Assembly: GCA_964483245.1 (NCBI GenBank)
Contig: CAZABP010000008.1
Coordinates: forward strand, 1-64,000
DNA length: 64,000 nt
Source: CAZABP01 sp964483245
GTDB taxonomy: Bacteria; Planctomycetota; UBA1135; UBA2386
Direction of reading: 5' to 3'
Part shown: positions 39,714-49,108 of the stretch, piece after piece
Layout of the letters: each line of letters opens with the position of its first letter
Numbering within the stretch: the first letter of the stretch is position 1
The notes under the pieces: model-generated
Databases searched by the model: none
Seen by the model: the letters and a program-made list of their open reading frames with translations, nothing else
What the model was told of the DNA's origin: nothing
Translations under genes and position numbers: made by a program

Positions 39714-40688
39714 TCAGCGCCGCCGTAGCAGATTCCGGAGCACCAGGAACATCATCGCGGGGTACTCATCCAGCCGGCGCCGCAGGTAGGCGATCGCCAT
39801 CGCCCAGCTGGTCGAGAACGGGACGTACAGGCGGCAGCGGATCCCGCGCTGGACCAGCGAGGCCAGCAGCCGGTCGCGCGGAACCCCGTACAGCATCTGG
39901 ACCTCGAACCGGTCCGGCGTCGCGCCGGTCGCCGGAACCACCTCGTCGACGAAGCGATGCACGAACGCCTCGTCGTGCGTCGCGAACTCGACGTAGTGTC
40001 CGCGTTCGAGCAGCAGCCGCGCATGCTCGAGCAGGCGCTGCTTCATCGCCGGCTTGTCGGTCAGCGCCACCTCGGCCGGTTCCTTGTAGATCCCGATCAC
40101 GAGCCGGACCCGCAGGCCGGCCGGCAGCCGGTCGAGGTCGTCGCGGGTGCGCTCCAGGCGCGTCTGCAGGACGGCCCCGACCTCGTCGTGGCCGCGCGCG
40201 CGCAGGTCGCGCACGAGGTCTAGCGTGAAGTCGGTCCAGTGCCGGCTCTCCATGTCGATCGTCACGCGGACGCCGCGCGTGCGGGCATGCGCGCAGATCC
40301 GCTCGGCCGCCGCGCGCGAGCCGTCGGCGTCCCCGCCGCGCTCACGCGGAGCGGTCGTGTAGCTCGACAGCTTCAGGGACACGGTCGGACGGTCGAGCGG
40401 GTCGACGCCGGCGAACCGTGGATCGTCCGCGGCGGCGTCGATCATCTGCAGATAGGTCTGCACGTTCGTCTCGACGGTCGCCTCGTCGTCGATCCCCTCG
40501 GCCAGCAGATCCAGCGTCGTCGTCAGCCGGCGGTCGCGCCACAGCCCCGCCGCGACGTCCATCGCCTTCGCCAGCGAATCACCGGCGACGTACGGACGGG
40601 CGAAGAACCGGACCAGCGGCGCCGGGATCAGCCGGATCAGCGGATGCACGGGGCGCGGATCATGGCGAGCGGTTCGGCTGTTTGCCAC
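39714..40688 (-). CDS. Proline dehydrogenase (monofunctional)
   Basis: 324 residues from a GTG at 40688. TIM-barrel PRODH motifs: VSLKLSSYT, VTIDMESRHWTDFTLDL, RLVIGIYKEPAEVALTDK, YVEFATHDEAFVH, FEVQMLYGVPRDRLLASL and RCRLYVPFSTSW with the catalytic and FAD-contacting Arg/Tyr residues. It oxidises proline to pyrroline-5-carboxylate, feeding electrons to quinone. The length is that of stand-alone PRODH, without the P5C dehydrogenase domain of PutA. Divergent from the secreted beta-helix gene. Confidence 0.9.
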   Translation of the reverse strand: MANSRTARHDPRPVHPLIRLIPAPLVRFFARPYVAGDSLAKAMDVAAGLWRDRRLTTTLDLLAEGIDDEATVETNVQTYLQMIDAAADDPRFAGVDPLDRPTVSLKLSSYTTAPRERGGDADGSRAAAERICAHARTRGVRVTIDMESRHWTDFTLDLVRDLRARGHDEVGAVLQTRLERTRDDLDRLPAGLRVRLVIGIYKEPAEVALTDKPAMKQRLLEHARLLLERGHYVEFATHDEAFVHRFVDEVVPATGATPDRFEVQMLYGVPRDRLLASLVQRGIRCRLYVPFSTSWAMAIAYLRRRLDEYPAMMFLVLRNLLRRR

Positions 40689-40737
40689 GAGCGCCGCGCG
40701 GCGTGGGATGATCCGCCAGTTGCTCCCCTCGTCGCAC

Positions 40738-40744
40738 CCAGGAG
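40738..40744 (+). promoter_or_regulatory. Strong ribosome binding site
   Basis: AGGAGG, with 6-7 bases spacing to the ATG at 40751, is one of the few clear Shine-Dalgarno sequences in the window and fixes the start of the beta-helix protein. Confidence 0.7.
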
Positions 40745-40750
40745 GTCCCG

Positions 40751-42061
40751 ATGCGCCGTCTCTCGCTGTTGCCCGTGCTGTTCGCCCTCTGCGCTCCGAC
40801 GTCGGCGCAGGAGGTGTTCGTCGATGCGACGCGCGGCAACGACAACAACCCCGGCACCGCGGCGCTCCCGGTCCGCTCGGTCACGCGCGGGATCGCGCTG
40901 GCGACCAACGGCAGCACCGTGTCGGTGTATCCCGGGATCTACGGTCCGTCGCAGACCGGTGAGGTGCTGCCGATCTCGATCGGGATGTCGTTGCAGCACG
41001 CGAACCTGCTGCTGCGCGCGCTCGGTCCGGTCCTGATCGATCTGGGCGGCGGCACGGCGACCTGCCTGCGGATCGGCGGGAATGCGCCCGGCGCGCGCGT
41101 GACCGGGTTCGCGTTCTCGAACTCCGACAGAACCGGCTGGTGGACGCGCGTCATCGAGCTCGAAACCGGCGCGACCAACGTCAAGATCGACCGCTGCCGG
41201 TTCGATCAGGTCAACCGCGGCATCGTGATCTGGGAGCGGAGTCCGGACGTGACCGGGTGCCGCGTGCACCACAACCTGTTCACGTCGCTGGGCAACGACG
41301 CGATCAACGACTTCGAGATGCAGGGCGCGAACCTGCTCGACCACAACACGATCGTCGGCCGCACGACCGGGCTGAACTACGTCGGCATCCTCGTCGAGTC
41401 ACCCGCGGTGCGCGTGATCAACAACCTCGTCGTCGGCATGCGGGATGGTTTCACGGCCGGCGTCGGGGCAGTCGGGACGAGCTTCCGGCACAACAACGCC
41501 TGGCAGTGCACGAACGCCTTCGCCGGCAGCATCACGACCCCACCGCCGACCAACACCGCGGTCGATCCGCAGCTCGTCAACCAGGGCGGTGGCGATTTCA
41601 GGCTGCAGCCGGGCAGTCCTCTGATCGACGGTGGGGATCCGCAGGTGCCGATGGCCGCCGATCCGGACCGCAATCCGGTTCCGGTCGACTTCGACCGGAA
41701 TGGCACGCTGCTGCCGGACGTCGGCGCGTACGAGCGCTCGCTCGCGCAGGCGACCTACAGCTACAACCGGACGACCGGCCAGATCGCCATCACGCTGACG
41801 ACCGGGATCACGACGCCGACGTTGGGGGCGCTGTTCTTTTCGCTCGACGAGGCGGTCGTGCCGCTGACCGGCGTCGGCCCGCTCCTGCTCGATCTCGCGT
41901 TGCTGATGCCATACACGACGCCGGCCAGCATCCCGCCGATCAACCTGCAGACCGTGCTGCCACCTATCCCGCCCGGCATCGCGTTGGTCATGCAGGGCGC
42001 GCTGCTCGATCCGTCACGGACGCAGCTCGTGCTCAGCAACGCCGCGCGGCTGCAGTGGTAG
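40751..42061 (+). CDS. Secreted right-handed beta-helix protein
   Basis: 436 residues with signal peptide (MRRLSLLPVLFALCAPTSAQ). Begins with VFVDATRGNDNNPGTAALPVRSV, the DUF1565-like opening of parallel beta-helix proteins, followed by short PbH1 repeats rich in Asn (CRFDQVNRGIVIW, NLLDHNTIV, VRVINNLVVGM, HNNAW). A DGGDP/DFDRNGTLLPDVGAYE segment near residue 300-330 marks the end of the helix, and a 110-residue beta-rich tail follows. Such proteins usually bind or cleave polysaccharides; no lyase residues are certain. The TAG stop is followed directly by a class C repeat. Confidence 0.82.
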   Translation: MRRLSLLPVLFALCAPTSAQEVFVDATRGNDNNPGTAALPVRSVTRGIALATNGSTVSVYPGIYGPSQTGEVLPISIGMSLQHANLLLRALGPVLIDLGGGTATCLRIGGNAPGARVTGFAFSNSDRTGWWTRVIELETGATNVKIDRCRFDQVNRGIVIWERSPDVTGCRVHHNLFTSLGNDAINDFEMQGANLLDHNTIVGRTTGLNYVGILVESPAVRVINNLVVGMRDGFTAGVGAVGTSFRHNNAWQCTNAFAGSITTPPPTNTAVDPQLVNQGGGDFRLQPGSPLIDGGDPQVPMAADPDRNPVPVDFDRNGTLLPDVGAYERSLAQATYSYNRTTGQIAITLTTGITTPTLGALFFSLDEAVVPLTGVGPLLLDLALLMPYTTPASIPPINLQTVLPPIPPGIALVMQGALLDPSRTQLVLSNAARLQW

Positions 42062-42128
42062 AGATGGGGTCTGACCCCATCTCTCCCGATTCGGGATGGT
42101 TGGGGTCAGATTCCAACCCTCCCGCTCA
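42060..42128. repeat. Class C repeat between convergent genes
   Basis: Contains the palindrome GAGATGGGGTC-TGACCCCATCTC, then TCCCGATTCGGGA, then TTGGGGTCAGATTCC and AACCCTCCCGC. The beta-helix gene's TAG ends at its left edge and the kelch gene's TGA (TCA on the plus strand) at its right edge. Probably a bidirectional terminator derived from a mobile palindromic element. Confidence 0.8.
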
Positions 42129-44306
42129 ATCGCCGAACACCAGCCGGCGCCCCGCGCTGAACGCGATCCCGAGCACCGGGCCCTGCGGATCCGCGACGAA
42201 CGCCTGCGCGTATAGCGTCGCTCCACGCAGCGTCGGATCGAGCGGCAGCGCGAATGGCTGACTGACGGCGAATCCCGCATGGTTGCTGACGGCGGCCAGC
42301 GGGAAGATCGGATCGGTCAGATACAGCGTGCACGGGCCGATCGGCAGCGCCTGCGTGCTGGCAGAGACCCCGAACAGACACGCGGTATTCGGCCGCGCCG
42401 ACAGCAGTTCGAGCGAGAACGCCGGGTGGCCGAGGTACGGCGCACTGCTGGTCAGGACCGGCGGCGTGCCGCCGTGGATGCACCCGCTGCCGATATCACT
42501 CACGCCTGCGGGCGCACTCGGACCGTACAGCCACGTCGTGAACCCGTGCAAGACCATCTGCCTGCGCGCCGCGTCGTAGGCCATGGCGAGGAACCCGCTG
42601 GACTTCGGCGGCGAGTGCAGCGTCGGTCGCCGGGTCCAAGTCGTCCCATCCCATTCCCACGTGTCCTGGTAGTACGTCGGCCCATTCTGGCCGCCGAACA
42701 GCACGATGCGCTGGCGCACGCTGTCGAAGCCCATCGCATGCCCGACGCGCGCCGGTGGACTGGCCGCCGGTGCCATCCGGGTCCAGTTGCTGCCATCCCA
42801 CTCCCAGGTGTCTTGCAGCAGCGTCATCCCATCCGCGCCACCGAACAGCACGATGCGCTGGCGCGCGGCGTCGTAGGCAGCTGCGTGATTCGCGCGCGCG
42901 CTGGGGCGCGTGGCCGGCGTGAGCAACACCCAGGTGATGCCGTTCCACTCCCAGGTGTCCGCGGAGAGCGCACTCGAAGCATCCACCCCGCCGAACATCG
43001 TCGTGCGCTGGCGGAGCGGATCGTGCACCAGGCAATGCAGCGATCTCGGTGTTGGGCTCACAGTCGGTGTTGCCAGCGTCCAGGCGGTCCCGTCCCACTC
43101 CCAGGTGTCGCCGAATAGACGGCCACGCGGGTCGTAGCCGCCAAACATCACGGTGCGCTGGCGCGCACGCTGGTAGGCGAGCGCATGCCCTGCGCGCGCC
43201 GCCGGCTTGGTAGCCATCACGTGCCGCGCCCACCGCGCCCCGTCCCATTCCCAGGTGTCGGCGTCGCTGTCCGAGCCGCCGAACAGGACCACCCGATGGC
43301 GCAGTTCATCGAATGCCATTGCATGACCCCGGCGTTCCGTCGGCGTGCTGTCCGGGGCCAGCAGCGTCCAGTTCGAACCATCCCACGCCCACGTGTCGAT
43401 CTGCGCTGGATCGTCGCCGAACAGGATCGCCTGGCGCCGGGCCACGTCGTAGGCCATGACGTGCTCGACGCGTTGTCCTGGCCCGGGCGAAGCCGGCCGC
43501 TGCAGCCAGTTGCTGCCGTCCCACTCCCAGGTCGCTCCGAACGGCGGTGCCATCTCCCAGCCGCCGTGCAACACGACGCGCGCCCGCGCGACGTCGTAGC
43601 ACATCGCGGGCCACAGGTTCCCCGGCGGGCTCACCAGCGGAAAGTGCTGCACCCACAGCGTTCCATTCCACTCCCAGGTCTCGGCCGAGGTCCCGCCGAA
43701 CAACACCGTGCGCTGGCGCGCCAGGTCGTAGGCCATCGCATGACCCGCAAGCGGCGTTGGACTCGTCGGCGGCGTGCGCAGCGTCCAGTTGCTGCCGTCC
43801 CACTCCCAGGTTTCGGATGGGCTCCCGCCGAGCATCACGACGCGTCGGCGCACGATGTCGTAGACCATCGCGTGACCTGAGCGCGGCAGCGGATTGGTCG
43901 CTGGCGCGCGCTGGATCCAGTTCCGGCCGTCCCACTCCCAGGTGTCGCCAAGCGGCTGTTGCGAGTCGAACCCCCCAAACAGCACCGTGCGCTGGCGCAT
44001 CACGTCGTAGGCCATCGCGTGATCACGGCGCGGCGGAGGGCTCACCTGCGGCGCGCGCTGCAGCCACCGCGACCCGTCCCATTCCCACGTCTCGCCGTGC
44101 AGCGCGTACTGGTCCGCACCGCGCCCACCGAACAGCACGACCCGGTCCCGCGCGACGTCGTAGACCGCGGCGGCCCCTGCGTGCGCATCCTGGATACGGG
44201 CCTCGTGCCAATCCGGCTGCCCCTGCGCCGCGGCAGCTACGGCGAGCAGCATCGGCGCGCTCAGGAACCGGATCTGGGATCTCGGTGACGAATGCGGGCT
44301 GGGCAT
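42126..44306 (-). CDS. Secreted protein with 11 kelch-like WEWDG repeats
   Basis: 726 residues, ATG at 44306, signal-like N-terminus (… APMLLAVAAAAQG). Eleven units of about 50 residues follow the pattern HAMAYDxxRxRxVLFGG … DTWEWDGxxWxxxxP, close to each other in DNA as well as protein and consistent with one or two beta-propellers. The final 125 residues are the GxGC Planctomycete C-terminal domain (GSGCIHGGTPP … PCTLYLTDP … GRRLVFGD) shared with the ELW proteins. Likely a cell-surface or secreted binding protein. Confidence 0.85.
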   Translation of the reverse strand: MPSPHSSPRSQIRFLSAPMLLAVAAAAQGQPDWHEARIQDAHAGAAAVYDVARDRVVLFGGRGADQYALHGETWEWDGSRWLQRAPQVSPPPRRDHAMAYDVMRQRTVLFGGFDSQQPLGDTWEWDGRNWIQRAPATNPLPRSGHAMVYDIVRRRVVMLGGSPSETWEWDGSNWTLRTPPTSPTPLAGHAMAYDLARQRTVLFGGTSAETWEWNGTLWVQHFPLVSPPGNLWPAMCYDVARARVVLHGGWEMAPPFGATWEWDGSNWLQRPASPGPGQRVEHVMAYDVARRQAILFGDDPAQIDTWAWDGSNWTLLAPDSTPTERRGHAMAFDELRHRVVLFGGSDSDADTWEWDGARWARHVMATKPAARAGHALAYQRARQRTVMFGGYDPRGRLFGDTWEWDGTAWTLATPTVSPTPRSLHCLVHDPLRQRTTMFGGVDASSALSADTWEWNGITWVLLTPATRPSARANHAAAYDAARQRIVLFGGADGMTLLQDTWEWDGSNWTRMAPAASPPARVGHAMGFDSVRQRIVLFGGQNGPTYYQDTWEWDGTTWTRRPTLHSPPKSSGFLAMAYDAARRQMVLHGFTTWLYGPSAPAGVSDIGSGCIHGGTPPVLTSSAPYLGHPAFSLELLSARPNTACLFGVSASTQALPIGPCTLYLTDPIFPLAAVSNHAGFAVSQPFALPLDPTLRGATLYAQAFVADPQGPVLGIAFSAGRRLVFGD

Positions 44307-44427
44307 GGGGAGCGCTCTGGCAATGAGCGTACCGGGTCTTTCGCAGCGTCATGACGTGCATGCGCCTGCCCGCGACTGAACCTCCCCCTGCCATCGAGCC
44401 GATAGCTCCCCCGCTGGAGGCAAGCGG

Positions 44428-45798
44428 ATGCGCATCGTCTATCTGGTCGAGGACGCCGCCGGATTGTGGGGCGGCGTCAAGTCGATCCTCGTCGCGGCGA
44501 ACGTGCTGACCGACCGCGGGCACGCCGTCACGGTGCTCGCGAAGTCACCGCCACCGGACTGGATGGCGCTGCGCTGCGGGTTCGCGCAGGTGCCGGACTT
44601 CGCGCCAACACGGATCCCGGACGCGGACCTCGTCGTCGGGACGTTCTGGACCACGGTCCCGGCCGCCGTGAACGCACGCCGCGGACGCGCCGTGCACTAC
44701 TGCCAGGGCTACGAAGGGTTTGGCGCGCAGGATCCCGCCGTGCGCGCGCGGATCGAGCAGGTCTACCGGACGAGCGCAACCGAGCTCGTCACGATCTCGG
44801 AACATCTGGCGCAGACGATGCGCGCGCAGTTCGGGCGCACGGCGCACGAGGTCGTCTACATGATCGACCACGCGACGTTCCATCCCGGCGCACAGCGGGT
44901 CGGCCCGCGGCGACTCCGCATCGGCCTGGTCGGACCGACACAGGTCTGGTGGAAGGACATCGCGACCGGGCTTGCCGCATGCCGCCTCGCGCACGCAGCC
45001 GGCCTCGACCTCGAGCTGGTGCGGATCACCAACACCGCGTTCGACGCGGCCGAGCGCGACCTGCCGTTCCCGGTCGAGCGCCACGAGCGGGTGCCGCCCG
45101 CGCAGATGGGGGAGCTGTACCGCAGCCTCGACCTGTTCCTGGGGACTTCGTGCGGCCCGGAGGAGGGGTTCTTCCTGCCGGCGGTCGAAGCGATGGCCTG
45201 CGGCGTTCCTTGCGTGTTGACCGACATCCCGTGCTTCCGCGGCTACGGCGGCGACGGCTACGCACTGTTCGTGCCGCCGAGCGATCCGGCGGCGATGGCC
45301 GAGGGGATCATCGTCGCGTCGGCCGGCGAGGTCGCGACGGCGCTGCGCGCCAACCGCCTGCGCACGGCGCAGCGCTACACGACGCAGGCACACGTCGACG
45401 CACTCGAGCAGGTGTTCCGCACGATCGCCTGTGCGACGCCGGCCGAGCCGGACTTCGTGCAGGCGCTGCGCGAGCGCGCCGAGCAACTCGCGACACACGG
45501 CGATCTCGATCGCGCCAGCTCGCATCTGCGCGCCGCGCTGGAGCTCGCGCCCGCGGACCCGCGCCTGTGGTCGCTGTTGGCGGCGATGCATTGGAGTGCC
45601 GGCGACCGCAGCGGCGCGCTCGGCGCGCTCGAGCGGGCCGCGGCCGGCGGCAGCGGCGATGCCGCGCTGCACAACGACCTCGGCGTGTTCCGTTTCGCCG
45701 GTGGCGACACCGACGGCGCACGGCGCGCCTTCGAGTGCGCGCTCGCGCTCGAGCCGGCGCATCCGGACGCCGCGCGCAACCTGGCGGCGCTGCCGTGA
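44428..45798 (+). CDS. Family-4-like glycosyltransferase with C-terminal TPR
   Basis: 456 residues, ATG at 44428 after GGAGG at 44416. GT-B fold: an N-terminal Rossmann domain (MRIVYLVEDAAGLWGGVKSI), a middle linker with TISEHLAQTMRAQFG, and a nucleotide-sugar domain (RIGLVGPTQVWWKDI, then the E-x7-E-like GFFLPAVEAMACGVPCVLTDIP). Residues about 345-456 are two to three TPR units (ASSHLRAALELAPADPRLW, ARRAFECALALEPAHPDAARN). It probably transfers a sugar in surface polysaccharide or glycoprotein formation. The GTGA overlap with the next gene implies a working pair. Confidence 0.85.
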   Translation: MRIVYLVEDAAGLWGGVKSILVAANVLTDRGHAVTVLAKSPPPDWMALRCGFAQVPDFAPTRIPDADLVVGTFWTTVPAAVNARRGRAVHYCQGYEGFGAQDPAVRARIEQVYRTSATELVTISEHLAQTMRAQFGRTAHEVVYMIDHATFHPGAQRVGPRRLRIGLVGPTQVWWKDIATGLAACRLAHAAGLDLELVRITNTAFDAAERDLPFPVERHERVPPAQMGELYRSLDLFLGTSCGPEEGFFLPAVEAMACGVPCVLTDIPCFRGYGGDGYALFVPPSDPAAMAEGIIVASAGEVATALRANRLRTAQRYTTQAHVDALEQVFRTIACATPAEPDFVQALRERAEQLATHGDLDRASSHLRAALELAPADPRLWSLLAAMHWSAGDRSGALGALERAAAGGSGDAALHNDLGVFRFAGGDTDGARRAFECALALEPAHPDAARNLAALP

Positions 45799-47177
45799 AG
45801 ATCCTCTGCAACCTGCCGCTCGAGTGCTTCGAGCCGCGCGACCGGCTCGGCGTCGAGCTCGTCACGTACGGCCCGCGCGAGCGGATGTGGGTCGACGGCA
45901 CGCACTACCCGTTCGACGTCGAGTTCGATCCGTCGACCGGCACGATCGAAGAGCTGCTCGCGCGCCTGCCGCGCGGCTTCACCCCGGACTTCCTGTGGCT
46001 CTGGTGGCCGGATCAGGAACCGCTGCCGCGCGGTCTCGAGCGCTGCCCGATCCCGGTCGTCGGCACGATGTCGGACTGGAACCTGACGCTGCCGTACGTC
46101 GTCGGGCTGTGGCCGTTCTTCGACGCCTGGCTCGTCGACCGTGCCGGCGTGCCGCTGTTCGAGCGGCTGTCGTTCGCCGGCGTGCGCTGGTTCTGCCAGT
46201 ACACGTTCAAGGCGCCGTTCCATCGGATCTACCCCGACGAGCCGCGCACGCTCGACATCGCATTCGCCGGCAACCTGAATCCGGTCGTGCAGAGTGAGCG
46301 CGCGCCGTGGCTCGAGCGCGTGCGGCGGCTGGCCGACCGCGGGCTACGCGTCGAGGTCACCAGCGGCGTGCACGGCGAGGCCTACGGCCGGCTGCTGTCG
46401 CGCAGCAGGCTCGGGTTCAACCGCGCGATCCGCGGCGAGATGAACCTGCGCGCGTTCGAGGTGCCGGCGTGCGGCGCCGTGCTGCTGGTCGAGCGGGAGA
46501 ACCTCGAGGTGCGTGACTTCTTCGTGCCGGGCGAGGAGTGCGTGCTGTACGGCGACGACGACTTCGAGGCGGTCGTGCAGGGGCTGCTCGCCGATCCGCC
46601 GCGGCTGCAACGGATCGCAGCAGCCGGGCATGCGCGCGTGCAGGACTACCGGCTCGGGCGCAAGCTCGCGGCGCTGCCGTCGCTGCTGGCAGGCCTGCGC
46701 CGTGAGCGTCCTCCGGCGACGGCAGCGGATTGCGCACTCGGCCGCGGCACGGCGTTGCTCGCGACCTGGGCACCGGGCCCGGTCACCGCGCGCGCACTGG
46801 TCGAGGCGGCGGACCTGGCACCGGAGGATCCGCGTGCGTTGAACGCACTCGCACTGGCGTGGCTGAAGACGGCCGGCCTCGGCGAGGCGCAGCGCGCGGC
46901 CGACCTGCTGGCGCGCGCCTGCACCGTGTCGCCGAGCTACCTGCCGGCCGTGCGCAACCTGGTCGTGCTGTGCGCGGCGAACGGGCGCCCCGACCTCGCG
47001 CAGGGCTGGCGCAGCGAGCTCGAAGAGCGCAGCGCCGAGGCCGGCGATTGGCGCGACTTCGACGGCCCGGTCCTGCCGCTGGGGTTCACGCGCGAAGGGA
47101 TCGCGCTGAGCCACGCGCTGGCGCAGGCGATCGCGCGCGACGACCGGGAGCTGCTGGCGCACGCGTGGTGCGCGTGA
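45795..47177 (+). CDS. CgeB-like glycosyltransferase with helical C-terminus
   Basis: 460 residues from GTG at 45795 (4-base overlap). The first 300 residues look like the glycosyltransferase family containing CgeB: DFLWLWWPDQE, PVVGTMSDWNLTL, DIAFAGNLNP, SRLGFNRAIRGEMNLRAFEVPACGAVLLVE, and FFVPGEECVLYGDDDFEAVV. The last 150 residues carry TPR-like helices (ALNALALAWLKTAGLGEAQRA) similar in style to the partner's tail. The acceptor is unknown; the two enzymes probably act in sequence. Confidence 0.8.
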   Translation: MKILCNLPLECFEPRDRLGVELVTYGPRERMWVDGTHYPFDVEFDPSTGTIEELLARLPRGFTPDFLWLWWPDQEPLPRGLERCPIPVVGTMSDWNLTLPYVVGLWPFFDAWLVDRAGVPLFERLSFAGVRWFCQYTFKAPFHRIYPDEPRTLDIAFAGNLNPVVQSERAPWLERVRRLADRGLRVEVTSGVHGEAYGRLLSRSRLGFNRAIRGEMNLRAFEVPACGAVLLVERENLEVRDFFVPGEECVLYGDDDFEAVVQGLLADPPRLQRIAAAGHARVQDYRLGRKLAALPSLLAGLRRERPPATAADCALGRGTALLATWAPGPVTARALVEAADLAPEDPRALNALALAWLKTAGLGEAQRAADLLARACTVSPSYLPAVRNLVVLCAANGRPDLAQGWRSELEERSAEAGDWRDFDGPVLPLGFTREGIALSHALAQAIARDDRELLAHAWCA

Positions 47178-47183
47178 GCGGGA

Positions 47184-48779
47184 TCAGCGCGCGGCGCTGA
47201 GCTCGACCTCGACCGTAGTGCTGTCCGGGAGATCCGGGACGTCGACGGTGCGCTCGGAGACTATGCGGTCGCCGATGCGCCAGGTGAGGTGGTGCCGGCC
47301 GGGGCGGACGTGCTCGAACGTGAACTGGGCTTGCTCGATGCTCGCGCGGTCGGTCAGCGTGCGGAACCTTCCCGGACGGATGTCGACGTCTCCTTCATCC
47401 GATGGCTTGCCGTCGAGCAACAGCTTGCCTCGGATCCGATGGCCGACGCGCAGTTGGATGACGACGTCGTCCACGCCGGGCGGGTAGTGGTGGTCCTCAC
47501 GATCGACGTAGCGGAAGTGGGCGGCGCGGAGATTCTCGACCGACACGTCGAGCACAAGCACGCCCCCAGGCATGCCCCGGATCAGAAACCTGCCATCGCG
47601 GCCACTGCGCACAGACTTCCAGGATGCAGGCATGAGCTGCCCGGCTGCGTCCTTCGCCGTCGCGGAGACGGACACTCCCTCCACCGGGCCACCCCTCGGT
47701 CCAAGAACGATTCCGGCGATCCGGCCAAGTTCGGGCCGCATCGGGATCTTCAGGCGACGCGTCTCCCCAGGCACGAGTTGGAGGTCCGGCAGTGGCACCT
47801 CTGCGAAATCGACCTCGGGCGGAACCGTGACATCAACGCGATATCGACCCGGCGGCAAGAGGCTCATGGCCTTCGGTGGTTGACCGAGGTGCACGATCAC
47901 GCCTTGCGAATCGTCGCGATAGACATGTTCGCCACGGACGTTGACAACGAGTCCCGTATCCGGGACGCGCCCGTCCGGCGCCGGCGGCGCCTCGATCACC
48001 AGCGTGGCACCACGCACGGTGGCAACGTTTACGGTCGTGAGTCGGCGCCGATGCATCTTGACCGAGAATGACCGCTCATCCTCTTTCGCGAATCGGCCCA
48101 GTGCACCCAGGTCCTTCTCGTTCACATGGACACGATTCGTACGCGCGGGAACATGCTCGAACCAGGCGTTGCCTCGCGCATCCGTCTTCACGGTGCGCTC
48201 GGGGAGCCCAAGGAAACGTGCTTCGACACCGATTCCTTCGAGCGGTGTCCCCAGGTCGTCGTGCACGTGGACGCACACCGACGCATCCAGGCGCGCCATC
48301 ACAATCCACGCATCGAGCTCGCCGACTTGGAGGTCGCGCTGGGACCAACCCCTGGCGAACTCCGCGCCGCGCGAATCCGGCGCTTGCACGTCGATAATCC
48401 ACGTACCTGGGACCGCTGCCAGTGCGATTACGCCCGCAACATCTGTTTCGCCGCGCGCGTACGGCTTCCCGTCCCGCGATTGCAGCTCCTTGGCCCGCGG
48501 CCACAGCGTCACGACCGCCCCCTCGATCGCGATCCCGTCCTCGTCGCGCACGTGCACGCGCACGCGCGTCTCCGCGCCCGAGGGCGCAATTTGGCGCGCG
48601 CCGGCATCGACCGGTTCGACGACCGCGCCACTGGCGGCAGCGGCGATCGCCTCCGGCGGCGCTGGAACCTCCGGTGGCGCACCAGCCACCCGCTCCGGCG
48701 TCGCGTGCCGCCCGAGCATGATGAGGAGCACAACGACTCCTACGGTCACCAGACCCAGCGCCAACATGCGGCGACTCAT
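47184..48779 (-). CDS. Membrane-anchored carboxypeptidase-regulatory-like domain protein
   Basis: 531 residues, ATG at 48779. One N-terminal transmembrane anchor (about 5-22), a Pro/Ala-rich linker, then four to five beta-sandwich modules of the carboxypeptidase-regulatory-like type. Each has the GxVVxxxGxPxxGaxV-like opening and a DxxGxfxfxxVPxG-like close (for example GIVLGPRGGPVEGVSVSATA … GRDGRFLIRGMPGG). No enzyme domain. Probably an outer-facing scaffold. Its end lies 6 bases from the convergent glycosyltransferase stop. Confidence 0.75.
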   Translation of the reverse strand: MSRRMLALGLVTVGVVVLLIMLGRHATPERVAGAPPEVPAPPEAIAAAASGAVVEPVDAGARQIAPSGAETRVRVHVRDEDGIAIEGAVVTLWPRAKELQSRDGKPYARGETDVAGVIALAAVPGTWIIDVQAPDSRGAEFARGWSQRDLQVGELDAWIVMARLDASVCVHVHDDLGTPLEGIGVEARFLGLPERTVKTDARGNAWFEHVPARTNRVHVNEKDLGALGRFAKEDERSFSVKMHRRRLTTVNVATVRGATLVIEAPPAPDGRVPDTGLVVNVRGEHVYRDDSQGVIVHLGQPPKAMSLLPPGRYRVDVTVPPEVDFAEVPLPDLQLVPGETRRLKIPMRPELGRIAGIVLGPRGGPVEGVSVSATAKDAAGQLMPASWKSVRSGRDGRFLIRGMPGGVLVLDVSVENLRAAHFRYVDREDHHYPPGVDDVVIQLRVGHRIRGKLLLDGKPSDEGDVDIRPGRFRTLTDRASIEQAQFTFEHVRPGRHHLTWRIGDRIVSERTVDVPDLPDSTTVEVELSAAR

Positions 48780-48835
48780 CGCCGCGGATCATCGCACCGG
48801 CGCGCCGCGCGGCCCAGCCGCGCCCGGTCGCGCGC

Positions 48836-49060
48836 CTATTGCGCCCGCTGATCCTCCCGCGCCAGCGCGCGGCGCAGCACCAGCGCCAGCAGCGCCGACC
48901 CGATCGAGACGACGGCCAGCATCACGACGAAGGCCGGGATCTTGAGGATGACGCGGCCGCCGAGGTCGAGGTCCAGCAGCTCGAACGTCTCCATCAGCAG
49001 GTAGGCGCCGAGCGCGACGACGGCGCCACTGGCGATGCAGATCAACAGGTTCCGGATCAT
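48836..49060 (-). CDS. Small two-helix membrane protein
   Basis: 74 residues from the ATG at 49060. Two hydrophobic helices (about 5-22 and 42-63) separated by a short acidic segment, and a basic/acidic C-terminal tail (RRALAREDQRAQ). No family recognised. Lies between the Dus gene and the scaffold protein on the same strand. Too short for more, but the alternation of hydrophobic and charged codons and the clean start support a real gene. Confidence 0.6.
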   Translation of the reverse strand: MIRNLLICIASGAVVALGAYLLMETFELLDLDLGGRVILKIPAFVVMLAVVSIGSALLALVLRRALAREDQRAQ

Positions 49061-49108
49061 GGTTTCTCCGCGGCGCAGGCTACCGACACCCGCCGCAATC
49101 GGAGCAGC

